This document shows, one piece after another, positions 7,624-16,680 of a DNA stretch of 64,000 nucleotides (within the stretch, counting starts at the first letter, position 1; each line of letters begins with the position of its first letter). This DNA comes from Verrucomicrobiota bacterium. Lineage in GTDB: Bacteria > Verrucomicrobiota > Verrucomicrobiia > Limisphaerales > VHCN01. The notes under the pieces were generated by a model. The model searched no databases, was not told the DNA's origin, and saw nothing but the letters and a program-made list of their open reading frames with translations. Position numbers and translations under genes: made by a program. The DNA lies in contig VHCN01000003.1 in the NCBI GenBank assembly GCA_016871675.1, forward strand, positions 28,707 through 92,706. Reading direction: 5' to 3'.

Positions 7624-8883
7624 TCACTCGCCCGGCACGCGGTCAATGCGCGCGCCCAAGCCGCGGAGTTTCTCCTCGATCCGCTCGTAGCCACGGTCGA
7701 GGTGGTAGATGCGGTTGACCTGGGTCTTGCCCCTCGCGCAAAGGCCGGCGATGACAAGCGCGGCGGACGCCCGGAGGTCGCTGGCCATCACGGGAGCGCC
7801 GCTGAGCTTGAGGCCGCCCTTCACAATCGCGCTCGGACCTTCAATCGCGATGTCCGCGCCGAGCCGGCAGAGTTCCGGCACGTGCATGAACCGCGCCTCA
7901 AAGATGCGCTCGGTGAGGATGCTGATCCCGTGCGTGAGCACCATCAACGCCATCATCTGCGCCTGCACATCCGTCGGGAATCCCGCGTAAGGCAGCGTGG
8001 TCACGTCCACCGGCTTGAGCCTTCCGCGCCGGACGTTCAGCGAACCGCCCGTGCGTTCGAGGCTCACCCCCGCCTCGCGCAGTTTGTCGAGCACCGCCGT
8101 GAGATGATCCAACCGCGCGCCGTGGATCGTCACGTCGCCGCGAGTCGCCGCCGCTGCAATGGCGAAGGTCGCCGCCTCGATCCGGTCGGGGATGACCTCG
8201 TGTTCCGCGCCGTGGAGTTCGCTCACGCCCGTGATGGTGATGGTGGGGCTGCCCGCGCCGTGGACCTTCGCGCCCATCGCGATGAGGAAGTTCGCGAGGT
8301 CGGTCACCTCCGGCTCGCACGCGGCGCTCTCGATGATCGTGACGCCCTCGGCGAGAACGGCGGCCATCATGAGATTCGCGGTGCCGAGGACCGTGGAGCC
8401 GGCGCGGCCGCCGAGGAAGATGTCGCCTCCGGTGAGCTTTCGCGCGGAAGCGTTCACGTAACCCGCCTCGATGCGGATGCGCGCCCCGAGTGAGCGCAGA
8501 CCCTTGAGGTGAAGGTCAATCGGGCGCGCGCCGATGATGCAGCCGCCGGGCAGCGAGACGCTCGCCTTGTGCAACCGGCCCATGAGCGGGCCGAGGATGC
8601 AAATCGAGCCGCGCATCTTGCGGATGAGTTCGTAGTCGCCGACGCCGCGGATCTTCGACGCCTGGATCGTGACGGTGTCGCCGTCGCGCGCGACCTCGGC
8701 GCCAAGCGAGGTGAGGATGTGCCCCATCGTCCTCACGTCCACGAGGTCGGGCGCGCGGCGGATGGTGCATTTCTCCGGCGTGAGGAGCGCCGCGGCCATG
8801 ATGGGGAGGACGGCGTTCTTCGCGCCGCTGATGGTGACCTCGCCGTGGAGCGGCACGCCGCCGCGTATCAAGAAGCTGTCCAT
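7624..8883 (-). CDS. murA: UDP-N-acetylglucosamine 1-carboxyvinyltransferase MurA
   Basis: 419 residues, the normal length. It transfers enolpyruvate from PEP to UDP-GlcNAc, the first committed step of peptidoglycan synthesis, in the cytoplasm. The start ATG 8883 gives MDSFLIRGGVPLHG, with Lys22-Asn23 in GAKNAVLP and the catalytic Cys115 in SLPGGCIIGARPID, at the same numbering as the E. coli enzyme. The Cys implies sensitivity to fosfomycin-type inactivation, by family knowledge. A longer upstream frame (to 8949) has no similarity and overlaps prmC. It lies 43 bases downstream of prmC on the same strand. Confidence 0.97.
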   Translation of the reverse strand: MDSFLIRGGVPLHGEVTISGAKNAVLPIMAAALLTPEKCTIRRAPDLVDVRTMGHILTSLGAEVARDGDTVTIQASKIRGVGDYELIRKMRGSICILGPLMGRLHKASVSLPGGCIIGARPIDLHLKGLRSLGARIRIEAGYVNASARKLTGGDIFLGGRAGSTVLGTANLMMAAVLAEGVTIIESAACEPEVTDLANFLIAMGAKVHGAGSPTITITGVSELHGAEHEVIPDRIEAATFAIAAAATRGDVTIHGARLDHLTAVLDKLREAGVSLERTGGSLNVRRGRLKPVDVTTLPYAGFPTDVQAQMMALMVLTHGISILTERIFEARFMHVPELCRLGADIAIEGPSAIVKGGLKLSGAPVMASDLRASAALVIAGLCARGKTQVNRIYHLDRGYERIEEKLRGLGARIDRVPGE

Positions 8884-8926
8884 GGTTGCACTCCGGTGTC
8901 TCCGCGCCCTGACCGCGCGACATTGT

Positions 8927-9823
8927 TCACGGCCCGGCGACGCGGGCAATCAAGAAACGCTCGCGGCCGGAAAGATCCCTCGCGACGCGATCGACCCGCC
9001 ACGGCGCCCGGGAAAAAAGTCCGCGCAACGCCACGGCTTGCCCGTCGCCAAACTCCGCGATAAACGCCCCGCCGGGATTCAGGAATCCGGGCGCAAGCCG
9101 CGCGAGCGCGCGGAAGCAATCAAGCCCGTCCGCCCCGCCGTCCAGCGCCAGACGCGGGTCGTGGTCGCGGACTTCCGGCTCGAGCGCGTCGATGTCCGCC
9201 GTGGGAATGTAAGGCGGGTTGGCGACGATCACTTCGACGCGCGTCGCTGCGGGCAGCGCCTCGAGGCCGTCGCCGAGATGAAAGGCGATGCGCAAGTCGA
9301 GTTGGTGCCGCGCGGCGTTTCGGCGCGCCAGCGCGAGGGCGTCGCCGGAGATGTCGAGCGCGTGAACGCTCGCGGCAGGCGCGTGCAACGCGATGGCGAT
9401 GGCGAGGCAACCGGTCCCGGTGCCAAAGTCCACGAGCGATGCGGCGCCGGGGCATTCGCGCGCAACATGATTCCACGCGAGTTCCGCGAGTTGCTCGGTC
9501 TCGGGCCGCGGGATGAGCGCGGCGCGCGTGGTTTCGATCTCGACGCCGCAGAAGGAAACGGAGCCGAGGAGGTGTTGCAGCGGTTCGCGCCCGCCGCGCC
9601 GCTGGATGAGTGCGCGCAGGACCTCGAGTTCCGCACCGGACAACACGCGCTCGAATTCCAGGTAGAGCCGCATGCGGGGCAGCTTGAGCACGTGGGACAG
9701 GAGCAGTTCAACCTGCAGGCGCGGGGACTCCACGCCGCGCCTGGCGAGAAAGCCGGCACTCCGCTTGATGACCTCGAGCACAGTCACGCGCGCGAGGGTC
9801 GGGCGTCGCGCGCCGCGGTTCAA
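8927..9823 (-). CDS. prmC: peptide chain release factor N5-glutamine methyltransferase PrmC
   Basis: 298 residues. It methylates the GGQ glutamine of release factors RF1 and RF2 using S-adenosylmethionine. Visible are the N-terminal helical domain (about 14-85), the RPETEQL motif near residue 105, the SAM-binding DFGTGTGCLAIA near 133-144, and the NPPY catalytic motif (VIVANPPYIPTADI) near 199, which binds the glutamine. The start may be ATG 9823 or, more in line with the family, GTG at 9787. It lies between hisH and murA on the same strand. Linkage to prfA, common in other bacteria, is not seen here. Confidence 0.95.
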   Translation of the reverse strand: MNRGARRPTLARVTVLEVIKRSAGFLARRGVESPRLQVELLLSHVLKLPRMRLYLEFERVLSGAELEVLRALIQRRGGREPLQHLLGSVSFCGVEIETTRAALIPRPETEQLAELAWNHVARECPGAASLVDFGTGTGCLAIAIALHAPAASVHALDISGDALALARRNAARHQLDLRIAFHLGDGLEALPAATRVEVIVANPPYIPTADIDALEPEVRDHDPRLALDGGADGLDCFRALARLAPGFLNPGGAFIAEFGDGQAVALRGLFSRAPWRVDRVARDLSGRERFLIARVAGP

Positions 9824-9883
9824 GTTTCAAGAGGGCCGCGAAACATCGATGACGTTGGACTCAACGGCGGGCTCGCCGCCATG

Positions 9884-10507
9884 CTACGCGCGTTCCGCGT
9901 GCTCGACGAAGTTTTGCAGCAGCCGCAGGCCGACGCCCTGGCTTTTCTCGGGGTGGAACTGCGTCGCGAACACGTTCCCCTTCCACACCGAGGACGCGAA
10001 ATTCACGCCGTATTCCGTGCGCGTCGCGATGATCGAGTCGTCCACGGGTTTGGGGAAGAAGCTGTGCACGAAGTAAACGTGGCTTCCGCTCTCGATGCCC
10101 CGGAACAGCGGGCACTCCGGACGCGTGATCTCGATCTGATTCCACCCGATCTGCGGGATCTTCAGGCCGGGCTGGTCGGGGAATCGCACGACGCTGCCCG
10201 CGAAAATCCCGAGGCCGGCGGCGCATGAATTGAACTCCTCGCTTCGCTCGAACAACGCCTGATAGCCGACGCAGATGCCGAGAAACGGCCGGCCGGTTCC
10301 GATGAACTCCTTCACGCCCGCGAGCAGTTCCTGCCGTTGCATGGCGGTGATGCAGTCGTCGAACGCGCCCACGCCCGGCAACACCACGCCGCGCGCCGCG
10401 CGCATCGCGTCGGCGCGGGTCGTCACGAGCACATCCGCGCCGACCTTGCGCAACGCCTTCTCCACGCTGCGCAGGTTGCCGGAGCCGTAATCAAGCAGGG
10501 CGATCAT
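9884..10507 (-). CDS. hisH: imidazole glycerol phosphate synthase glutaminase subunit HisH
   Basis: 207 residues, a class I glutamine amidotransferase. It supplies ammonia to HisF for histidine and AICAR formation. The catalytic Cys is in FLGICVGYQALFE near residue 78 (Val replaces the usual Leu), and the His/Glu pair is in QFHPEKSQG near residue 186. The family start is clear: MIALLDYGSGNLRSV. No other his gene is in the window, so histidine genes are scattered. It sits 45 bases downstream of rlmN and 60 bases upstream of prmC, all on the minus strand. Confidence 0.95.
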   Translation of the reverse strand: MIALLDYGSGNLRSVEKALRKVGADVLVTTRADAMRAARGVVLPGVGAFDDCITAMQRQELLAGVKEFIGTGRPFLGICVGYQALFERSEEFNSCAAGLGIFAGSVVRFPDQPGLKIPQIGWNQIEITRPECPLFRGIESGSHVYFVHSFFPKPVDDSIIATRTEYGVNFASSVWKGNVFATQFHPEKSQGVGLRLLQNFVEHAERA

Positions 10508-10552
10508 CGGGGACGGGAATGAACCACGGCTGGGTGTGGGTGAACACGGATT

Positions 10553-11845
10553 TCACGAAGGCAGGCGGGTGGCCGGCGCGAGTTCGCGCTCGGTGCGGAG
10601 CCTCAACTGGCCGCAGGCCGCCTCGATGTCGTGGCCCTTCTCGCGCCGCAAGGTGACGGGCACGTGCCAACGCTCGAGCGCGGCGAGGAACGCCTCCTGC
10701 GCGGCCTCGCCCGGGCGTTTCCACTGGAGCCCCTCGACGGAATTGTAAGGAATGAGATTGATCTTGGCGTGCAGGCGTTGCGCGAGCTGCGCAAGCGGGC
10801 GCGCCTGCGACACGTGGTCGTTCACGCCCTCGATGAGGATGTATTCGAACGTGATCATCTTGCCCTTCTTCTGGAAGTGGTATTCGCAAGCCGCTGCAAG
10901 CTCCCGGATGGGGAACCGGCGGTTGACGGGCATGAGCTTCGAGCGGACCTCGTCGGTCGCGCCGTGCAACGAGATGGCCAGGCGGAATTGCAACGGCTCA
11001 TCCGCAAGCCTGCGAATCTGCGGCGCGAGCCCGCTGGTCGAGATGGTGATCTTGCGCGCGCCGATGCCGCCGCCCCACGGCGCGTTCAGGATGGCGAGCG
11101 CGCGAAGGAGATTGTCGTAGTTCGCGAGCGGCTCGCCCATGCCCATGATGACGAGGTTGTTGATCAGCCGCGCCGCGAGTTTCGGGATTCGAGTTCCGGG
11201 TTTGGGGACTCCCGCTGGTGAATCCGAAACCCGGGACTCGGCCGCCGCAACCCGTTCCGTGGCGAGCACCTGCTCCACGATCTCGTCCGGCGTCAGGTTG
11301 CGCTTCCAGCCTTCGAGCCCGCTCGCGCAGAAGCCGCACCCGTAGGCGCAGCCGACTTGGGTGGACACGCACAGCGTGTGGCGGTCGCTCGCCTCGCCGT
11401 AGAGCGCAGGGTTTGCCGGGATGAGCACGCTCTCGATCAACGCGCCGTCGCGCAGGCGCCAGAGCAGTTTTTGCGTCGTGTCGCGCGAGCCTTGTTTGCG
11501 GGCGAGCGCGAGCGACCCGGACGCGAATTCCGCGGCAAGCCGGTCGCGCAGCGGCTTGGGGATGTTCGTCATCGCGTCCCAACCTGTCACCCGGCGCGTG
11601 TAGATCCAGTCGAGCAACTGGTCCACGCGAAACGCCCGCTCGTCCCAGCCCTCGAACGTCGCCACCAGCTCATCGCGCGTGAACGTCTTGATGTCGCGCT
11701 GACCGGGGCCCGGCTTCACCGGGGGGCTGGAGCGCGGGGCCGCGACGGGGTCGGGCACGGTTGCGGGAAGAATCTGCCGCGCGGGAACGCCGGCCTTGAT
11801 CCACGGCGACGACTGCGGGTCGCGTTGAAGGGCCGGGCGCTTCAT
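10553..11845 (-). CDS. rlmN: 23S rRNA (adenine2503-C2)/tRNA methyltransferase RlmN, with an in-frame palindromic insertion
   Basis: 430 residues from ATG 11845, which overlaps the moaC stop as ATGA. This radical SAM enzyme methylates C2 of A2503 in 23S rRNA and A37 of some tRNAs. The CxxxCxxC cluster motif is CAYGCGFC, in TLCVSTQVGCAYGCGFCASG; GMGEPLANYDN and ISLHGATDEVRSKLMPVNR are family blocks. The C-terminal catalytic Cys is probably the one in EAACGQL. Two departures: an N-terminal extension of about 50 residues rich in Pro, and roughly 25 extra residues (AESRVSDSPAGVPKPGTR onward) before INNLVIMGMGEP, encoded by a palindromic repeat (11179-11250). The reading frame is kept, so the enzyme is probably functional. 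Confidence 0.95.
   Translation of the reverse strand: MKRPALQRDPQSSPWIKAGVPARQILPATVPDPVAAPRSSPPVKPGPGQRDIKTFTRDELVATFEGWDERAFRVDQLLDWIYTRRVTGWDAMTNIPKPLRDRLAAEFASGSLALARKQGSRDTTQKLLWRLRDGALIESVLIPANPALYGEASDRHTLCVSTQVGCAYGCGFCASGLEGWKRNLTPDEIVEQVLATERVAAAESRVSDSPAGVPKPGTRIPKLAARLINNLVIMGMGEPLANYDNLLRALAILNAPWGGGIGARKITISTSGLAPQIRRLADEPLQFRLAISLHGATDEVRSKLMPVNRRFPIRELAAACEYHFQKKGKMITFEYILIEGVNDHVSQARPLAQLAQRLHAKINLIPYNSVEGLQWKRPGEAAQEAFLAALERWHVPVTLRREKGHDIEAACGQLRLRTERELAPATRLPS
11179..11250. repeat. palindromic element inside rlmN
   Basis: Arms at 11190-11203 (CGAGTTCCGGGTTT) and 11227-11240 (AAACCCGGGACTCG) pair with one mismatch; a second pair, GGATTC (11185-11190) and GAATCC (11220-11225), overlaps it. 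The element coincides with the extra residues of RlmN between the radical-SAM cluster region and the INNLVIMGMGEP block. The same kind of GGGATTC/GAATCC/CCGAAA words recurs in several intergenic spacers of the window, for example 41356-41402 and 44303-44335. I read it as a small dispersed element inserted in frame. Confidence 0.6.
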
Positions 11846-12333
11846 CGTCGTGCGGTTCGCGCGGCGCCGCTGCGCGGAGTCTGCTTGGTTTTCTTCAGCA
11901 ACCGCACGCCGCCGATGACCATCTGTTTGTCCGCGGCCTTGCACATATCGTAGATCGTCAGCGCGGCGACGGTGACGGCGGCGAGCGCTTCCATTTCCAC
12001 GCCGGTCTGCGCGGTGATCCGGGCTGATGCGGTGATGAGGATGCGGTCGCGCGCGGGCGGGATTTCAAAGTTCACCTCGCAATGCGAGATCGGGAGCGGA
12101 TGGCAGAGCGGGATGAGTTCGCCGCAGCGCTTGGCCGCGGCGATGCCCGCGATGCGCGCGGTCGCGAGCACGTTGCCCTTCGCGACGCGGTCCGACTCGA
12201 TGAGTTCGAGCGTTGCGCGCTGGAGTTGGATTTCGCCGGCGGCCACCGCTTGGCGCAGAAGCGGCGGCTTGGCGGAGACGTCCACCATTCGGGCTTCGCC
12301 GCGTGCGTCGAGATGGGAGAGCTTTCGTTTCAC
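11842..12333 (-). CDS. moaC: cyclic pyranopterin monophosphate synthase MoaC
   Basis: 163 residues, family-typical. It converts 3',8-cyclo-7,8-dihydroguanosine triphosphate into cyclic pyranopterin monophosphate, the first stable intermediate of molybdenum cofactor synthesis. Conserved blocks are MVDVSAK (16-22), GNVLATARIAGI, LIPLCHPLPI near residue 74, TGVEMEALAAVTVAALTIYD near 109, and DMCKAADK with the active-site Asp and Lys near 128-135. The C-terminal tail is Arg/Lys-rich. The stop overlaps the rlmN start (ATGA). No other moa genes are present. It follows a small secreted protein gene by 3 bases. Confidence 0.96.
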   Translation of the reverse strand: MKRKLSHLDARGEARMVDVSAKPPLLRQAVAAGEIQLQRATLELIESDRVAKGNVLATARIAGIAAAKRCGELIPLCHPLPISHCEVNFEIPPARDRILITASARITAQTGVEMEALAAVTVAALTIYDMCKAADKQMVIGGVRLLKKTKQTPRSGAARTARR

Positions 12334-12336
12334 CGG

Positions 12337-12741
12337 TCAGGGCTGGCGCGGGCGGCTGCCGGCGCCGGGCGAAAGTGTGACCCGGTTCGTGGCCACGAGG
12401 AATTCAAATGTTTCTGGCGAGGTCGTGCGCGATCGGAACTTCACGCGCAGCGAGCCGTCCGGCTGGGGCGCGAATCGCAGGTCGGTGATGAACTCGGGCT
12501 CGGGCAACACGGAAAGCGAGACGGGGTCCGCCTGGAATGTCGGCGAGCGCCGGAGTTCGCCGACGTGCCGGAGGAACTTGCGCCCGTCGGAAGGCCACAC
12601 GCCGGTCATGTCGCGCATGGACTGGATGGCGAGGCCGAGTTGCGAGGCGATTGTCTCGATGCGCGGTGCGTCCCCAGCATGGGGCACCGTCCCACACGCC
12701 GCGCCAAGGGCGGCCGCTGCGGCCAGGACTCGAAGCGTCAT
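12337..12741 (-). CDS. small secreted protein of unknown function
   Basis: 134 residues from ATG 12741; an upstream ATG at 12777 would overlap the end of panB. A hydrophobic N-terminus (MTLRVLAAAAALGAACG) is a signal peptide; a Cys follows LGAA, so it might be a lipoprotein, although the lipobox is not canonical. The remainder has a MTGVWPSDGRKFLRHV segment near residue 45 and a predicted beta-rich C-terminus with EFITDLRFAPQPDGSLRVKF. I do not recognise the family. It is packed between panB (19 bases) and moaC (3 bases) on the same strand, so it is very likely expressed. Confidence 0.65.
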   Translation of the reverse strand: MTLRVLAAAAALGAACGTVPHAGDAPRIETIASQLGLAIQSMRDMTGVWPSDGRKFLRHVGELRRSPTFQADPVSLSVLPEPEFITDLRFAPQPDGSLRVKFRSRTTSPETFEFLVATNRVTLSPGAGSRPRQP

Positions 12742-12760
12742 CACGGCCGTGGTCCGCGGT

Positions 12761-13519
12761 TCAGGCGCGCAGTTCATTCATCCAATCTTGAATTGCGCCG
12801 CGCGCGTCGGCGGCAAAGTCCATCCGCGGCTTTACATGCCTGGGGATGAAGCCGGGCGTCGTGCCGAGCAAGTCGGTGGTCACGAGGATTTGCCCGTCGC
12901 ACTCGCGACCCGAGGCGATGCCGAGGGTCGGCACGGGCAGCCGGCGGCTGAGTTCGGCCGCGACCGGCGGCGTGACGAGTTCGAGCACGATGGCGAAGAC
13001 GCCGGCCGCCGCGAGCGCGTCCGCGTCGGCAAGCAGCGCCTCGCGTTCGGTGTCTTGTTTTCCCTGCACGCGGTAGCCGCCAACTTCAAGCACGTGCTGC
13101 GGAAGCATGCCGAGGTGGCCCATCACGGGAATGCCGGCCTCGAGGATCGCGCGAAGCTGCGGCAGGATCGCGCGGCCGCCCTCGGCCTTGACGAACTCCG
13201 CGCCGGCGGCGGACAGGCGGCGGGCATTCGCGACAGCGTCGGCCGGGGTTTCATAGCTGTGATACGGGAGGTCCGCGCCAAGCAGCGCGCGGGGCTTCGC
13301 ACGGGCGGCGGCGCGAAGGTGATGCACGATGTCGTCCATCGTCACGTGGGTCGTGTCCGGGTGACCCAGCACGACCATGCCGAGGGAATCGCCGACGAGC
13401 AGCACGTCCACACCCGCGTCGTCGAGGAGCTTCGCCATCGCGAAGTCATACGCCGTGAGCGCCGCGACCCGGCCGCGGCCCTTGGCGGCGGCGATGGCCG
13501 CGACGGTGACCTTGTTCAC
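12761..13519 (-). CDS. panB: 3-methyl-2-oxobutanoate hydroxymethyltransferase PanB
   Basis: 252 residues. It transfers a hydroxymethyl group from 5,10-methylene-tetrahydrofolate to 2-oxoisovalerate, giving ketopantoate for coenzyme A synthesis. Visible signatures are LTAYDFAMAKLLDDAGVD near residue 21, the metal-binding VGDSLGMVVLGH near 42, KAEGG near 112, PVMGHLGMLPQ with the metal-binding region near 130, and LELVTPPVAAEL near 178. It is slightly shorter than the usual 260-280 residues. No panC or panD is nearby. It heads the minus-strand run toward murA, 79 bases after the MFS transporter. Confidence 0.96.
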   Translation of the reverse strand: MNKVTVAAIAAAKGRGRVAALTAYDFAMAKLLDDAGVDVLLVGDSLGMVVLGHPDTTHVTMDDIVHHLRAAARAKPRALLGADLPYHSYETPADAVANARRLSAAGAEFVKAEGGRAILPQLRAILEAGIPVMGHLGMLPQHVLEVGGYRVQGKQDTEREALLADADALAAAGVFAIVLELVTPPVAAELSRRLPVPTLGIASGRECDGQILVTTDLLGTTPGFIPRHVKPRMDFAADARGAIQDWMNELRA

Positions 13520-13598
13520 GCGAGGGGACGGTTGCGCCGGGCGAAGTCTTCGACAAGCGGAAATTGCGCAACCGGGAACGGAGGATGCAGTCCGCGAC

Positions 13599-15101
13599 TC
13601 AGTCGGGCAACGGCTTGTCCTTGGTTTCCGGGCCGAGCCAGATGATGAGAATCCCGATGACGTAAATCACCGTCATCACCGAGCCCGCCTTCGGGAAGCT
13701 GTCGCCAAAGGCCGCCATGAGCGTGGCCGTCTGCAAGCCACCGATCGCCGCGATAATGCGGCCGAAGTTGAAGGCGAATCCCTGTCCGGTCGCGCGGACC
13801 GCGGTCGGGAAGAGCTCGGGAAAATACAACGGGAAGAATCCGTAAAAGGCCGCGGTGATGCCGCCCGCGACGAACGCCGAGGCGAGGAAGGCGGTGCCAA
13901 ACTTGTCGTTGGCCTGGTAGAAATAGAGCGCGGACGCGATCGATCCGACGCACATCGCAGTGTAAGTGATGCGCCGGCCAAACCGGCCCGCCGACAACGC
14001 GGCGAGAAACGTGGCGGTGATGGCGCCGAGCGAGGTGGCGATTTGCGTCCACTCCTTCGCGTGTTTCGTGACATCCGGCTCCAGCTTCATCGCCCAGCGC
14101 GGCGCCCATTGCAACGATCCCCACGTGCCGAGCAGCGCCACGCCCGCGAGTCCCGCGCCGAGCAGCATCATCTTCATCACCTCGCGCGAGTTCGCTCCCC
14201 GCAACGAACCCGCCGCCTCCGAGCGCGCCAGGTATTGCCGCACCGGATAGAGGTAGCCGAGCAATGCCACCGCGAGGAACACCACGGTGAGAAGGCCGGC
14301 GCCCGGCTTGGTCAGCGGGCTCATCGGCGACCACGCCCAGATGATCACCAGCGAGGCGAAGCACCCCACCAGCACTCCGAGCAGGTCCGCTTTCGCCCAG
14401 TGAGAGGTCGCGCCGCGGGCCTTTTCCTCCTCCCACTTCTCGGACTCCGAGACGAAGAGCCGGATGAAGAAGACGAGCAGCGCGGGCAGCGCGCCGCTGA
14501 TCATGAGGAAACGCCAGCCGTCGTGGGCGACGAGCTTCTGGGCGAACTCCTTGGACAACCCGATGGCGAGCATCGACGACTCGACGCCGCCGATAAAGTT
14601 CACGAGCCCCATGCTGAGCAGCGCCACGCCAAGGAAACCCACGTTCGCCGCCGCGCCGATGAGCCCGGCGATCCATGCGCGCGACTTGCCGGGCCAGATT
14701 TCGTTCACGAGCGCGACGCCGAGCGACCACTCGCCGCCCATGCCGAGCGACGCAATGAACCGCAGCGCCGCGATGTGCCACGCTTCGGTCGCGAATCCGC
14801 ACAGCCCGGTGAACACCGCGTAGGTGAAAATGCTCAGAGCCATCGCGCGAACGCGTCCGATCTTGTCGCCGAGCCAGCCGAACACCACGCCGCCCGTGGC
14901 CGCGCCCACGAGGAACACGGCGATGATCGCGCCGAACCACTTCGTGGCGTCCGTCGCCGCGGCCGCGCCGAGCAGGTCCTTGAGCGCGGACTGTCCGATG
15001 AGCGGGAAGAGCCCCATCTCGAACCCGTCGAACATCCAACCCAGCAGCGCCGCGGTGAGGGCCATGGTTTGGGCACGTTTGCTCGATGGGGGCGGGTTCA
15101 T
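13599..15101 (-). CDS. major facilitator superfamily transporter
   Basis: 500 residues with about 12 hydrophobic segments. The first helix is near residues 13-35 (ALLGWMFDGFEMGLF, with the acidic residue typical of the sugar/aromatic acid families). Motif A (GWLGDKIGRVRAM) lies between helices 2 and 3 near residue 75, GMGGEWSLGVALVNE near 120 is typical of sugar/acid:H+ symporters, and a long cytoplasmic loop splits the protein in the middle. It probably imports a sugar acid, organic acid or sugar by proton symport; the substrate cannot be read. The neighbouring divergent genes encode an SGNH hydrolase and isomerase-like proteins, which fits a sugar role. Confidence 0.9.
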   Translation of the reverse strand: MNPPPSSKRAQTMALTAALLGWMFDGFEMGLFPLIGQSALKDLLGAAAATDATKWFGAIIAVFLVGAATGGVVFGWLGDKIGRVRAMALSIFTYAVFTGLCGFATEAWHIAALRFIASLGMGGEWSLGVALVNEIWPGKSRAWIAGLIGAAANVGFLGVALLSMGLVNFIGGVESSMLAIGLSKEFAQKLVAHDGWRFLMISGALPALLVFFIRLFVSESEKWEEEKARGATSHWAKADLLGVLVGCFASLVIIWAWSPMSPLTKPGAGLLTVVFLAVALLGYLYPVRQYLARSEAAGSLRGANSREVMKMMLLGAGLAGVALLGTWGSLQWAPRWAMKLEPDVTKHAKEWTQIATSLGAITATFLAALSAGRFGRRITYTAMCVGSIASALYFYQANDKFGTAFLASAFVAGGITAAFYGFFPLYFPELFPTAVRATGQGFAFNFGRIIAAIGGLQTATLMAAFGDSFPKAGSVMTVIYVIGILIIWLGPETKDKPLPD

Positions 15102-15386
15102 CAGGTGCGGGATGTTTCTCGGTGCAGGAGTGCGCCATTGCTATCGGCAATGCGCGGGCGGGTCAAAAGAAAACCGAACAAACGTCGTGTCTTTGCCGTG
15201 TCCCCGCGCCTTCCGTCTATAACATGCGTCGCCTCGTCCTTGAAGACCGGTGTCTTGAGCAGCTCGGAAGTCAGCCCGGACTTCACGCGTTTCAGCCTCA
15301 CCGCCGGCAGCCTCCGCGCGCCGAAAGGATTGCGCCCGCCCGGCACGTCCACCTACATTCGCCGGACCGTGTCACCCGCGCACACC

Positions 15387-16670
15387 ATGAATCGCATCCT
15401 CCTCCTCTCCGCCACGCTGGCCGCGCTCCACGGCGCGACTGTTCCAGCCGCCACGCCGCCACTGCTCCCGCAAGGCGCCCGTCTCGCCATCATCGGTGAC
15501 TCGATCACCGAGCAGAAGCTCTACACCAAATACATGGAGACCTACCTGCTCGCCTGCGCCGGTCGCAGCGACATGAAGGTCTTCCAATTCGGCTGGAGCG
15601 GCGAGCGCGCCGACGGATTCGCGAACCGCGCCGCCAACGACCTCGCTGCCTTCAAGCCCACCGTCGCCACCACGTGCTACGGCATGAACGACGGCGGCTA
15701 CCAGCCGTGGAAGGACAGCATCGGCCAGGCTTACGAGGCCAACATGCGCAACGTCCTCAGGCGTCTCGACGAGGCCGGCGTGAAGCACATCGTCGTGGGC
15801 TCGCCCGGCGCGGTGGACTCGAAGTTCTTCGGCGCGCGCCCGAGCTTCGGCGGCGCGAACTCCGCCGCAGGCTACAACGACACGCTCGCCCACCTGCGCG
15901 ACCTTTGCCGCAAGCTCGCCACCGAGCACAATCTCGGGTTCGCCGACGTCCACGCCGCCATGTTCGACACCATGCCCAGGGCCAAGGCCGCGCTCGGCGA
16001 CGATTATCCCGTGTGCGGCGGCGATGGGTTTCATCCCGGCCCCAACGGCCAGCTCCTCATGGCCTACGCGTTCCTCAAGGGACTGGGCGTGGACGGCGAC
16101 CTCGGCACGATCGTCGTGGACCAGAACGGCGCGCCCAGCGCCACCGGCGGCCACAAGGTGCTCAACTCGGGCGGCGGCAAGGTCGAACTTGAGAGCGCGC
16201 GCTACCCGTTCTGCTTCGACCCCGACCCGAAGTCCGCCAACAGCACGCGCAGCATCACGCCGTTCGTGCCGTTCAATCAGGACCTCAACCGCCTCACGCT
16301 CAAGGTCCGCAACCTCGCAACCGCGAAGGCGAAGGTCACGTGGGGCGCGACCTCGAAGGAGTTCTCGCGCGAACAGCTCGAGACCGGCGTGAACCTCGCC
16401 GCCGAGTTCCCGGCCACGCCGTTCGACGCGCCGTTCGCCAAGGTCATGGACGCCGTCGGGCGCAAGCAGGCCTTCGAAACGCAGATGATCAAGGGAATGG
16501 TCACGAACTTCCGCCAGTTCGCCAACGACTCGAAGGCCGACCCCGGGCTCGGCGCCGCGTTCAACAGCCTGCGCGACCGGCTCGCCGCGCGCCAGCAGGC
16601 GCTCGACGCGGAGGTGCGCAAGGCCATCGTGCCCGTCAAACACACGCTCGCCATCGCGCCGGCGCAATGA
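15387..16670 (+). CDS. secreted SGNH/GDSL hydrolase
   Basis: 427 residues from ATG 15387, preceded by about 285 bases without a clear gene. A signal peptide (about 1-22, LLSATLAALHGATVPAA) is followed by the SGNH esterase fold: block I IIGDSITEQ (catalytic Ser near residue 36), the Gly of block II, block III CYGMNDGGY with the oxyanion Asn near 96, and block V DGFHPGPNGQ with the catalytic Asp/His near 215. A C-terminal region of about 190 residues is partly helical. It probably deacylates a polysaccharide (acetyl or similar esters) outside the cytoplasm. It is 10 bases upstream of the next gene, so the two are likely co-transcribed. Confidence 0.88.
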   Translation: MNRILLLSATLAALHGATVPAATPPLLPQGARLAIIGDSITEQKLYTKYMETYLLACAGRSDMKVFQFGWSGERADGFANRAANDLAAFKPTVATTCYGMNDGGYQPWKDSIGQAYEANMRNVLRRLDEAGVKHIVVGSPGAVDSKFFGARPSFGGANSAAGYNDTLAHLRDLCRKLATEHNLGFADVHAAMFDTMPRAKAALGDDYPVCGGDGFHPGPNGQLLMAYAFLKGLGVDGDLGTIVVDQNGAPSATGGHKVLNSGGGKVELESARYPFCFDPDPKSANSTRSITPFVPFNQDLNRLTLKVRNLATAKAKVTWGATSKEFSREQLETGVNLAAEFPATPFDAPFAKVMDAVGRKQAFETQMIKGMVTNFRQFANDSKADPGLGAAFNSLRDRLAARQQALDAEVRKAIVPVKHTLAIAPAQ

Positions 16671-16680
16671 TCCCCTTTCC

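Noticed and set aside
15101..15352. 83-residue minus-strand frame before the MFS gene
   Set aside because: It is basic, with no recognised motif, and lies in the divergent promoter region; I could not support it as a gene.
13377..15386. Long plus-strand open frame upstream of the SGNH hydrolase
   Set aside because: It is antisense to panB and the MFS transporter, is made of Arg/Glu/His-rich low-complexity sequence, and only the part from ATG 15387 has a signal peptide and SGNH motifs.
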